Assembly: GCA_031428635.1 (NCBI GenBank) | Contig: JANPPS010000105.1 | Coordinates: 1 to 7,809, forward strand | Direction: 5' to 3' | Source of the DNA: JANPPS01 sp031428635 | Lineage (GTDB): Bacteria; Pseudomonadota; Alphaproteobacteria; Acetobacterales; Acetobacteraceae | DNA: 7,809 nt | Shown here: piece by piece, positions 1-6,989 of the stretch | Numbering within the stretch: position 1 is the stretch's first letter | How the letters are laid out: each line of letters opens with the position of its first letter | Notes under the pieces: model-generated | Databases searched by the model: none | The model's input: the letters and a program-made list of their open reading frames with translations, nothing else | Told to the model about the DNA's origin: nothing | Translations under genes and position numbers: made by a program

Positions 1-333
1 AAGACGCTGGTCGACCTGACCCAGTCCGCTGCCTTCCTGGCCCGTGAGGTGCCGCTGCCGTTCGAGCCGAAAGCGCTGGCACTGCTGACGCCCGAGGCCC
101 GGGCCTCGCTGCACGCTCTGACACCCGCGCTGGAGGCGACCGACTTCTCCGCGCCCGCGCTCGACGAGGCACTGCGGGCCTATGCCGAGCACACCGGCCA
201 GAAACTCGGCCAAGTCGCACAACCGCTGCGGGCGGCCCTGACCGGATCCACCACCAGCCCCGGCATCGACGCGACCCTCGCCGCCCTCGGCCGGGACGAA
301 GCGCTGGCCCGCATCCGTCACGCCGCCGCATGA
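1..333 (+). CDS. gltX: Glutamyl-tRNA synthetase, C-terminal fragment (5' end outside window)
   Basis: The reading frame is open from base 1 and ends at TGA 331-333, giving the last 110 residues of a protein that begins upstream. Glutamyl-tRNA synthetase charges tRNA-Glu (in many alphaproteobacteria also tRNA-Gln) with glutamate in the cytoplasm. The fragment is the all-helical anticodon-binding end of the class I enzyme. The diagnostic stretch is KLGQVAQPLRAALTG followed by SPGID and a final LGRDEALARI helix, which matches the conserved GltX C-terminus. The catalytic Rossmann domain with HIGH and KMSKS motifs lies outside the window and cannot be checked. A GTG at 49 could be mistaken for a start, but family homology continues upstream of it. 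The stop overlaps the pyrB start (ATGA at 330-333), so the two are probably co-transcribed. Little else fits this C-terminal motif. Confidence 0.93.
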   Translation, partial: KTLVDLTQSAAFLAREVPLPFEPKALALLTPEARASLHALTPALEATDFSAPALDEALRAYAEHTGQKLGQVAQPLRAALTGSTTSPGIDATLAALGRDEALARIRHAAA

Positions 334-1265
334 GCTACCGGCACCGGCACCTGCTAGCGATAGAGGGCCTGCATCCGCCGGAGATCGAGGCGCTGCTGGA
401 CCTCGCCGACAGCTACGTGCTGCTGAACCGGTCGGGCAAAACCCAGCGCGACCTGCTGCGTGGCCGCACGCTGATCAACCTGTTTTATGAAGACAGCACC
501 CGTACCCGCACAAGTTTCGAGCTGGCAGGCAAGCGCCTGGGCGCCGACGTGATCAACATGTCCGTCAGCACCAGCAGCGTAAACAAAGGGGAGACGCTGC
601 TCGACACGGCCGCCACGTTGAACGCCATGCGCTGCGACCTGCTGGTCGTGCGGCACGATCAGTCGGGCGCGCCGAACCTGCTGGCCCAAAAGGTCACCAG
701 CGCCGTTATCAACGCGGGCGACGGCACGCATGAGCACCCAACGCAGGCGCTGCTGGACGCACTGACGCTACGCCGCCGCCGTGGCCGGCTGGAGGGGTTG
801 GAGGTCGCCATTTGTGGCGACGTGCTGCACAGCCGGGTCGCGCGCAGCAACATTCACCTGCTATCGGCCATGGGCGCCCGCATCCGCGTCGTGGGTCCGC
901 CCACGCTGATCCCGGCGGAGGCCGCGTCGCTAGGTGTCACGGTGCACCATTCGATGACGACCGGCCTAGACGGCGTCGACGTCGTGATGATGCTTCGCCT
1001 GCAAAAGGAACGCACGGTCCGCGGCCTCGTCCCCAGCGCCCGCGAGTACTTCCGCTTTTTCGGCCTTGATCACGAGAAACTCGCGCGTGCCAAGCCGGAC
1101 GTGCTGGTCATGCACCCGGGCCCCATGAACCGCGGCGTGGAGATCGACAGCGCCGTCGCCGACGACCCGGCCCACAGCGTGATCGCCGAGCAGGTCGAGA
1201 TGGGTGTCGCCGTCCGTATGGCGGTGCTGGACACGTTGGCTCGAACGGGGCGTCGCAATGCTTGA
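330..1265 (+). CDS. pyrB: Aspartate carbamoyltransferase catalytic chain
   Basis: This 311-residue protein should condense carbamoyl phosphate with L-aspartate to N-carbamoyl-aspartate, the committed step of pyrimidine synthesis, in the cytoplasm. Key sites are visible. The carbamoyl-phosphate loop STRTRTS is at residues 56-62. The mobile-loop pair is S82/K86 in SSVNKGET, with K86 matching the catalytic Lys84 of E. coli. HPTQ at 136-139 and the aspartate-domain HPGPMNRG at 262-269 are also intact. Length is normal for a single catalytic chain, with no fused regulatory domain. No pyrI follows; a dihydroorotase-like gene does, as in the class A enzymes of Pseudomonas, where the two proteins form one complex. 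The ATG at 330 overlaps the gltX stop and no good Shine-Dalgarno sequence precedes it, so translation probably depends on coupling. The 3' end overlaps the next gene by 8 bases. No leader or attenuator is visible because there is no intergenic space. Confidence 0.97.
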   Translation: MSYRHRHLLAIEGLHPPEIEALLDLADSYVLLNRSGKTQRDLLRGRTLINLFYEDSTRTRTSFELAGKRLGADVINMSVSTSSVNKGETLLDTAATLNAMRCDLLVVRHDQSGAPNLLAQKVTSAVINAGDGTHEHPTQALLDALTLRRRRGRLEGLEVAICGDVLHSRVARSNIHLLSAMGARIRVVGPPTLIPAEAASLGVTVHHSMTTGLDGVDVVMMLRLQKERTVRGLVPSAREYFRFFGLDHEKLARAKPDVLVMHPGPMNRGVEIDSAVADDPAHSVIAEQVEMGVAVRMAVLDTLARTGRRNA

Positions 1266-2550
1266 ACCCGTGTTGTTCGTGAACGTAAGGCTGATGGACC
1301 CGGCGGCCGGCCTGGACCAGCTCGGCGCGTTGCTGGTGCAGGACGGCCGCATCGTCGACATGGGCACCGCCCTCGGCCGCCCGGATGGCGCGCATACGAT
1401 CGACGGCGACGGCGCAATCCTGTGCCCGGGCCTGGTAGACATGCGGGCCGCCCTGGGCGAGCCGGGGTTCGAGTACCGGGAGACGATCGCCTCGGCCGCC
1501 CGCGCCGCCGCGTCGTCCGGCATCACGACCCTGGCCTGCCTGCCCGATAGCCGGCCCGCCGTCGATGACCCGGCCATCGTGCGTCTGCTGCGCGCCCGGG
1601 GTGAGGAGACCGGCAGCCTGACCATCTTGCCCTACGGCGCTGTCACCCGCGGCTGCCTGGGTATCGAGATGGCGGAGATCGGGCTGTTGCAGGAGGCCGG
1701 TGCCGTGCTGTTCAGCGACGGCCAGCGCGCCATCGGCGACGCACGCCTGATGCGCCAGGCGCTCAGCTACGCCAGCGGGTTCGGCGTCCGCATCGCGCAG
1801 CATCCGGAGGACCCGGCGCTGGCCCAGGGCGGCGTTGCGACCGAGGGAGAGTTGGCCACGCGCCTCGGTCTGCCGGGCATCCCGGCGGCGGCGGAGGCCA
1901 TTTTGGTTGCACGCGACCTTCGGTTGCTGGCGCTGACGGGCGGTAAATTACACATCGCCCACGTGTCGACGGCCGAGGCGATCGGGCTGATCCGCATCGC
2001 ACGCGATCAGGGCCTGGACGTCACCTGCGATACCGCGCCGCCCTATTTCGACCTGAACGAGAATGCGATCGGCGACTTTCGGACGTACGCCAAGCTGTCG
2101 CCGCCATTGAGGCCAGAGGCGGATCGGCTCGCCGTCTGCGCCGCGTTGGCCGACGGCACCATCGACGCCATCGCCTCCGACCATCAGCCGCGCGACGCCG
2201 ATGATAAGCGGCTGCCCTTCGCGCTCGCGACCCCCGGGGGGGCTGGGCTAGCCACGCTGCTCGGCATCACGCTGGCGCAGGTTCATAATAACGGTCTGCC
2301 GATGATGCGGGCGCTGGCGCTGCTAACCTGCCAGCCGGCACGCATATTGGGCGTGGCGGCGCGGCTGGCCCGCGGCGAGGTGGCCGATCTGTGCCTGTTC
2401 GAGCCAGAGCGCGCGTGGCAGGTGATCGCGGGTGCGCTGCCGGGCAAGGCGCCGAACACGCCGTTCGACGGCCGCGCGTTGGAGGGTCAGGTGATCGGCA
2501 CGTGGAAGGCCGGCCGGCGTGTCTTCACGTGGGGGTCGGCTCCGCCGTGA
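1258..2550 (+). CDS. pyrC: Dihydroorotase homologue, probably non-catalytic (PyrC'-like)
   Basis: This 430-residue protein of the cyclic amidohydrolase family is in the size range of bacterial type I dihydroorotases, which cyclise carbamoyl-aspartate to dihydroorotate. The fold markers are present: an N-terminal composite beta segment with CPGLVDM at 56-62, FSDG at 152-155, QHPEDP at 181-186, LHIAHVST at 231-238, IASDH at 305-309, and a C-terminal NTPFDG at 400-405. However, the metal motif that is normally DxHxHLREPG reads DMRAALGEPG at 61-70. Both metal-binding histidines (positions 63 and 65) and the substrate arginine (67) are therefore gone. The usual PNT asparagine is Asp97, and the histidine after SDH.P is Arg312. 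His182, His235 and Asp308 remain. I infer a structural or regulatory partner of PyrB rather than an active enzyme. The ATG at 1258 is preferred over upstream in-frame GTG 1204 because the longer version would run deep into pyrB and add non-family residues. Confidence 0.9.
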   Translation: MLEPVLFVNVRLMDPAAGLDQLGALLVQDGRIVDMGTALGRPDGAHTIDGDGAILCPGLVDMRAALGEPGFEYRETIASAARAAASSGITTLACLPDSRPAVDDPAIVRLLRARGEETGSLTILPYGAVTRGCLGIEMAEIGLLQEAGAVLFSDGQRAIGDARLMRQALSYASGFGVRIAQHPEDPALAQGGVATEGELATRLGLPGIPAAAEAILVARDLRLLALTGGKLHIAHVSTAEAIGLIRIARDQGLDVTCDTAPPYFDLNENAIGDFRTYAKLSPPLRPEADRLAVCAALADGTIDAIASDHQPRDADDKRLPFALATPGGAGLATLLGITLAQVHNNGLPMMRALALLTCQPARILGVAARLARGEVADLCLFEPERAWQVIAGALPGKAPNTPFDGRALEGQVIGTWKAGRRVFTWGSAPP

Positions 2551-3137
2551 CGGGTGAGTTGGTCGTCCTCGCGGCCCTTGTGTTCGGCTATGCACTGGGC
2601 AGCATACCGTTTGGCTGGTTGCTGACCCGGGCCGCGGGGCTGGGCGACATTCGCCGCGTGGGTTCGGGCAATATCGGCGCTACCAACGTGTTGCGCACGG
2701 GCCGCAAGGACATTGCCGCCGCGACACTGCTGCTGGATGGCGGCAAGGGTGCCGCGGCCGTCTTGATCACGCAGGCGCTAACCTGGCCGGAATTGGGCTG
2801 GCTCGCGGGCCTGGCCGCGGTCGTCGGGCACTGCACGTCGCCCTGGATGGGCGGTCGCGGGGGTAAGGGTGTGTCGACGGGCCTGGGCATGGTGCTCGGC
2901 ATGGCGTGGCTGCCGGGCGCGCTGGTTTGTGCGGTGTGGGTGGCGGCGATGGCCGGTAGCCGGCGATCATCCGTGGGCGCGCTGGCGGCGTTTATTGCGG
3001 CCCCAGTGCTGATGGCGTGGCTCGTGGGCATCGTCCCGGGCGGGATCGTATTGCTGGTCAGCGTCGTCGTTATTGCCCGCCATGGCGACAACATCGCTCG
3101 CCTACGCGCAGGGACCGAGCCGCGGGTCGGCCGATGA
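2547..3137 (+). CDS. plsY: Acyl-phosphate:glycerol-3-phosphate acyltransferase
   Basis: This 196-residue inner-membrane protein transfers an acyl group from acyl-phosphate (made by PlsX) to glycerol-3-phosphate, forming lysophosphatidic acid, the first step of phospholipid synthesis. The three family motifs are present in order. Motif one is GSGNIGATNVLR at 39-50. Next comes LDGGKG at 63-68, then GHCTSPW with GRGGKGVSTGLG at 94-114. The last is RHGDNIARLRAGTEP at 178-192. Hydrophobic spans at about 4-26, 57-78, 84-98, 111-136 and 143-176 fit the usual multi-pass topology, and length is typical. The motifs show mild variation: Arg104 where FKGGKG-type proteins have Lys, and Gly180 in RHxxN. 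I chose GTG 2547 because it overlaps the pyrC stop (GTGA) and starts the first membrane span at the usual distance. Earlier in-frame codons lie inside pyrC and encode non-family residues. The next gene overlaps its stop as ATGA. Confidence 0.95.
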   Translation: MTGELVVLAALVFGYALGSIPFGWLLTRAAGLGDIRRVGSGNIGATNVLRTGRKDIAAATLLLDGGKGAAAVLITQALTWPELGWLAGLAAVVGHCTSPWMGGRGGKGVSTGLGMVLGMAWLPGALVCAVWVAAMAGSRRSSVGALAAFIAAPVLMAWLVGIVPGGIVLLVSVVVIARHGDNIARLRAGTEPRVGR

Positions 3138-4261
3138 GCGGGCCGGACGGAGGCGATCTGCGCGACCGCATCCGCCTCGCGCGCACCGACGGCGTGGGTC
3201 CGGTCACTTACCGCCGCCTGCTGCGCATGCATACGGCGGCCGACGCGATCGCTGCCTTGCCGGACCTGGCCGCCCGCGCCGGACGCGCGACCCGGCCGCG
3301 CGTTCCATCCATCGGCGATATCGAGCGGGAGATGGAGCGTGTCCATAAACTGGGCGGACGCATGCTCGTGCTCGGCGGGCCCGACTTCCCACCGCTGCTG
3401 GCGCTGCTGGGCATGGCGCCGCCGGTGCTGACGGTCCTGGGTGACGTTTCCGCATTATCGGTTCGCGCCGTCGCACTGGTGGGCGCCCGCAATGCGTCGG
3501 CACCCGGTCAGCGCATGGCGGAGGCACTGGCGGCCGAACTCGCCACCGCCGGCCTGGTCGTCATCAGTGGCCTCGCGCGCGGGATCGACGCCGCCGCGCA
3601 TACCGGGGCCATGCACACCGGGCGCACCGTGGCGGCTGTCGCGGGCGGGATCGACGTTGTGTACCCACCCGAACACGCAACGCTGCAGCGCCGTATTGCA
3701 GAGCACGGCGCGGTGGTCGCCGAAGCGCCGTTCGGCACCGCGCCCCAGGCCCGGCACTTCCCCCGCCGCAACCGCGTGATCGCTGGGTTGTCGCTGGGCG
3801 TGGTCGTGATTGAGGCCGCGCTGCGTTCCGGCAGCCTTATCACCGCCCAAAATGCGCATGATATGGATCGTATGCTGTTCGCTGTCCCCGGCTCCCCGCT
3901 CGATCCGCGCTGCCGGGGATCGAACGATTTGATACGCCAGGGTGCGACGCTCACCGAATCGGCGTCCGACGTACTCGCCCACTTACCAGAAATGCCCGGC
4001 CCGACAGAGTTCGGCTTAGCTGAGTCCCAAGCAACGTACGATATCGTTGCGGATCCGGTTCACGTGCAACAGAAACTGTTGCAGCTGATCGGCTTTTCAC
4101 CGTGCCCGGTTGACGACCTAGTACGGCGCTGCCAGTTCTCGACCGGCACAATCATGGCCGCGCTTAGCGATCTGGAAATGCTGGACCAGATCGAAACCCT
4201 GCCCGGCAACCAAGTCTGCCGCATCGCCACCGTGGCCGACACCCTGCAAAGGATCCTATGA
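3134..4261 (+). CDS. dprA: DNA-processing protein DprA (Smf)
   Basis: This 375-residue cytoplasmic protein binds incoming single-stranded DNA and loads RecA during natural transformation; in non-competent species its role is less clear. An N-terminal helical SAM/helix-hairpin-like region covers about 8-50, with a DGVGPVTY segment at 19-26. The Rossmann-like DprA core spans about 70-285. It carries VGARNAS at 116-122, SGLARGID at 145-152, GGIDVVYPPEH at 171-181, FPRRNRVIAGLS at 209-220 and RSGSLITA at 231-238. All are standard family motifs, so the core looks intact. After a short linker (about 285-305), residues 310-365 resemble the C-terminal winged helix (DML1-like), which is absent from shorter homologues. 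The ATG at 3134 overlaps the plsY stop (ATGA). Upstream in-frame codons fall inside plsY and translate into arginine-rich shadow sequence. The stop overlaps topA. Nothing nearby suggests a dedicated competence locus. Confidence 0.96.
   Translation: MSGPDGGDLRDRIRLARTDGVGPVTYRRLLRMHTAADAIAALPDLAARAGRATRPRVPSIGDIEREMERVHKLGGRMLVLGGPDFPPLLALLGMAPPVLTVLGDVSALSVRAVALVGARNASAPGQRMAEALAAELATAGLVVISGLARGIDAAAHTGAMHTGRTVAAVAGGIDVVYPPEHATLQRRIAEHGAVVAEAPFGTAPQARHFPRRNRVIAGLSLGVVVIEAALRSGSLITAQNAHDMDRMLFAVPGSPLDPRCRGSNDLIRQGATLTESASDVLAHLPEMPGPTEFGLAESQATYDIVADPVHVQQKLLQLIGFSPCPVDDLVRRCQFSTGTIMAALSDLEMLDQIETLPGNQVCRIATVADTLQRIL
4248..4253 (+). promoter_or_regulatory. Ribosome binding site of topA
   Basis: AAAGGA lies four bases before the topA ATG, inside the last codons of dprA. 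It is the clearest Shine-Dalgarno-like match at any junction in the window; most other starts lack one at proper spacing. It supports ATG 4258 as the start and suggests topA can recruit ribosomes independently as well as by coupling to dprA. Confidence 0.6.
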
Positions 4262-6987
4262 CGGACGTCGTCGTCGTCGAATCGCCTGCGAAGGCGAAGA
4301 CCATCAACAAGTACCTGGGCGGCGGCTACACCGTCCTCGCCAGCTTTGGACACGTGCGCGATCTGCCCGCCAAAGACGGCAGCGTGCGGCCGGATCAGGA
4401 CTTCGCCATGGACTGGGCCGCCGATGAACGCGGGCAGCGTCAGGTGACGGCCATCGCCAAGGCACTAAAGGGTTCCCGCACGTTATATCTGGCGACCGAC
4501 CCCGATCGCGAAGGCGAGGCCATCAGCTGGCACGTCCGCGCGATGCTCGAGGACAAGCACGCGCTGCGGGGCGTCACCGTGCATCGCATCACGTTCAACG
4601 AAGTCACGAAATCCGCCGTCCAATACGCGATTGCCCATCCGCGCGAACTGGATCAGCCGCTTATCGAAGCCTACCTCGCCCGCCGCGCGCTGGATTATCT
4701 GGTAGGCTTCACGCTGTCCCCCGTGCTGTGGCGTAAGCTGCCGGGCAGCCGTAGCGCCGGGCGTGTGCAGTCGGTGGCACTGCGCCTGATCTGCGACCGC
4801 GAGTCTGAGATCGAGGTATTCAAGCCGCGCGAATATTGGACGATCGAGGCGCACCTGACCACGCCGGCCGGCGCGCCGTTCGTGGCCCGGCTGACGCATC
4901 TGGACGGCCGCAAGCTGGACCAGTTCGACGTCAACACGGCCGACCTGGCCGCCCGGGCCAAGCAGGCGGTCGAGAGCGGTACCCATTCCGTCGCCGTGGT
5001 CGAGCGACGGCGGGTCAAGCGGCATCCGCCACCCCCGTTCACGACCAGCACGTTGCAGCAGGAAGCGTCGCGCAAGCTCGGCATGGGCGCCCAGGCTACG
5101 ATGCGAGCGGCGCAGCAATTATATGAAGGCATCGAGCTGGATGGTGAGACGACCGGCCTGATCACCTACATGCGCACCGACGGCGTGCAAATGGCGCGGG
5201 AGGCGATGCAGTCCATTCGCGCCCATGTCGGACGCGTGTATGGCGCGCCCTACGTCCCGGCCGCCCCGCGCGAATACCAGAGCCGCGCCAAGAACGCGCA
5301 GGAAGCGCATGAAGCGGTGCGCCCGACCGAGATCACGCGCACCCCGGACCAGGTCGCGCGCTTCGTAGGACCGGAGCAGGCACGGCTGTATGATCTGATC
5401 TGGAAACGCGCCGTCGCGTCGCAGATGCAGTCGGCGGAATTGGATCAGGTCGCGGTCGATATTGACAGCCGCGGTACCCCGCCGACACGGCTACGCGCCA
5501 ACGGCAGCATCATCGCGTTCGACGGCTATTTGAAACTATACCGGGAGGACGTGGACGACGCCCCGAACGGTAGCGCCGACGAAAGCCGTATGCTGCCCCC
5601 CATGGTGGAGCGTGACCCGCTGGGCCACGGGCGCACCGACGCCGAACAGCATTTCACCCAGCCGCCGCCGCGTTTCAGCGAAGCGAGTCTGGTCAAGAAG
5701 ATGGAGGAGCTGGGCATCGGCCGGCCCAGCACCTACGCCTCTATCCTGACCGTGCTGCGTGATCGCGAGTACGTGCGGATGGATGCCAAGCGCTTCATCC
5801 CCGAGGATCGCGGCCGGTTGGTCACCGCCTTTCTCACCAGCTTTTTCGAGCGGTACGTCGATAGTGGGTTTACCGCCGGGCTAGAGGAGCAGCTTGACGA
5901 TATCTCCGGCGGGCGGGCCGATTGGCGGGCAGTGATGCACGCATTCTGGGACCAGTTCAGCAAGGCCGTCGAGCAGACGCGCGACCTAAAAATCAGCGAC
6001 GTAATCGACGCGTTGGATGCCGATTTGGGCGAGCACTTCTTTCCCGCCACCGCCGATGGTGGCGATCCGCGCCTATGCCCGGCGTGCCATAGTGGGCGGC
6101 TTGGCCTGAAACTGGGGCGGCATGGCAGCTTTATCGGCTGCGCCAACTATCCGACCTGCCAGTACACCCGCCGCCTGGCGATCGATGGCGGTGAGGACGA
6201 CACGCTGAAGGAAGGCCGGCGCGAGCTGGGCCATCATCCGGATACTGGTGAGGCGGTGACCGTTCGCCGCGGCCCCTACGGCCTGTATGTGCAGCAGGGC
6301 GACGCCGATCCCGAAAATAAGAAGCACAAACCCCGCCGCACATCGCTGCCGAAGGGCGTCGAGGGAGATCAAATGACGCTCCAACAGGCGCTGGGTCTGC
6401 TATCCTTGCCGCGCTTGGTCGGCATACACCCCGACCGTCAGGAACCGATCGAGGCCGGGATCGGGCGGTTCGGTCCATACATTCGCATGGGCTCGATCTA
6501 CGCGTCGCTCGATAAGGACGATGACGTTCTGATCGTGGGCCTGAACCGCGCGATGGACGTGATTGCAAAGAAACTGGACAGCGTGCGCAGCATGGGTGCG
6601 CACCCCAAGGACGGCGAGTCGGTGACGATCCGCAAGGGCCGCTTCGGGCCGTACGCGCAGCACGGCCTACGCGTCGCGAGCCTGCCACGCGATCTGGCGA
6701 TGGACGCGATAACGCTGGACGAGGCCGTGGCGCTGCTGGCGGAGAAGGGCAAGGTTCTTGCCAAGCCAGGCGCAAAGAAGGCCGCGCCGAAAAAGGCGAA
6801 GGCCCCGGCGAGCGACACACCGGCCAAGGCCTTGGCCAAGACACCGACCAAAACATCGGCTAACGGCAGTCCAGCCGTGAAGGCTGCACCCAAAAAGGCT
6901 GCCCCGAAAAAAGCGGCCGCGAAGAAAGCCCCGGCTAAAAAGAAACCGTCCGCCGCGAAGAAGCCCGCTTCTCGCCCGGCCGTTTAG
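4258..6987 (+). CDS. topA: DNA topoisomerase I (type IA)
   Basis: This 909-residue enzyme relaxes negative supercoils by cutting and passing one DNA strand. The Toprim domain opens the protein, with VVESPAKAKTI at 6-16 (metal/acid Glu8) and the DPDREGE triad at 81-87 (Asp81, Asp83, Glu85). SAGRVQSVALRLI at 166-178 and FTTSTLQQEASRKLG at 261-275 follow. The catalytic tyrosine is Tyr304 in LITYMRTD, with Arg306 beside it. GIGRPSTYASI at 486-496 closes the core. One C4 zinc motif is visible (Cys607, 610, 628, 634), fewer than the three in E. coli. After it come three non-zinc C-terminal repeats, each with a G-x-(F/Y)-G-x-Y core at 672-677, 736-741 and 794-799. From about residue 836 the protein ends in a Lys/Ala/Pro-rich tail. 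The ATG at 4258 overlaps the dprA stop and has a good ribosome site, AAAGGA, just upstream. The enzyme appears fully functional. Confidence 0.98.
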   Translation: MTDVVVVESPAKAKTINKYLGGGYTVLASFGHVRDLPAKDGSVRPDQDFAMDWAADERGQRQVTAIAKALKGSRTLYLATDPDREGEAISWHVRAMLEDKHALRGVTVHRITFNEVTKSAVQYAIAHPRELDQPLIEAYLARRALDYLVGFTLSPVLWRKLPGSRSAGRVQSVALRLICDRESEIEVFKPREYWTIEAHLTTPAGAPFVARLTHLDGRKLDQFDVNTADLAARAKQAVESGTHSVAVVERRRVKRHPPPPFTTSTLQQEASRKLGMGAQATMRAAQQLYEGIELDGETTGLITYMRTDGVQMAREAMQSIRAHVGRVYGAPYVPAAPREYQSRAKNAQEAHEAVRPTEITRTPDQVARFVGPEQARLYDLIWKRAVASQMQSAELDQVAVDIDSRGTPPTRLRANGSIIAFDGYLKLYREDVDDAPNGSADESRMLPPMVERDPLGHGRTDAEQHFTQPPPRFSEASLVKKMEELGIGRPSTYASILTVLRDREYVRMDAKRFIPEDRGRLVTAFLTSFFERYVDSGFTAGLEEQLDDISGGRADWRAVMHAFWDQFSKAVEQTRDLKISDVIDALDADLGEHFFPATADGGDPRLCPACHSGRLGLKLGRHGSFIGCANYPTCQYTRRLAIDGGEDDTLKEGRRELGHHPDTGEAVTVRRGPYGLYVQQGDADPENKKHKPRRTSLPKGVEGDQMTLQQALGLLSLPRLVGIHPDRQEPIEAGIGRFGPYIRMGSIYASLDKDDDVLIVGLNRAMDVIAKKLDSVRSMGAHPKDGESVTIRKGRFGPYAQHGLRVASLPRDLAMDAITLDEAVALLAEKGKVLAKPGAKKAAPKKAKAPASDTPAKALAKTPTKTSANGSPAVKAAPKKAAPKKAAAKKAPAKKKPSAAKKPASRPAV
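6763..6984 (+). repeat. Low-complexity Lys/Ala/Pro tail coding region of topA
   Basis: Codons for TopA residues 836-909 encode about 21 lysines, 24 alanines and 12 prolines out of 74 residues, in irregular repeats of the form KAAPKKA, AAPKKA, AAKKAP and AKKKP. There are almost no acidic residues (a single Asp at 853). Such histone-H1-like tails occur at the C-terminus of many bacterial topoisomerase I proteins and are thought to bind DNA non-specifically and aid processivity. The tail ends directly at the TAG stop, with the next gene 2 bases later. The DNA copies are imperfect, so this is a protein-level repeat rather than a tandem DNA repeat. Confidence 0.85.
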
Positions 6988-6989
6988 GC

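Noticed and set aside
1204..1257. Upstream GTG start giving an 18-residue longer PyrC
   Set aside because: It would overlap pyrB by 62 bases and the added residues do not resemble the dihydroorotase N-terminus; ATG 1258 gives the expected beginning.
966..1803. Long minus-strand open frames of 219 and 231 codons opposite pyrB/pyrC
   Set aside because: The GC-rich codon bias on the + strand leaves the opposite strand open. The translations are Arg/Ala-rich with no family motif and lie against well-conserved genes.
2231..2242. C5G7 run and CCCCCGGGGG palindrome inside pyrC, considered as a frameshift site or sequencing error
   Set aside because: The frame continues through it into conserved family sequence on both sides, so no frameshift is indicated.
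2588..3346. Minus-strand open frame of 252 codons opposite plsY/dprA
   Set aside because: It crosses two strongly recognised genes, shows no recognisable domain, and its composition is typical of an antisense shadow.
3134..4261. dprA as a sign of a competence or defence island
   Set aside because: dprA lies in a housekeeping operon with topA as in many bacteria, and no competence, transposase or defence genes are visible.
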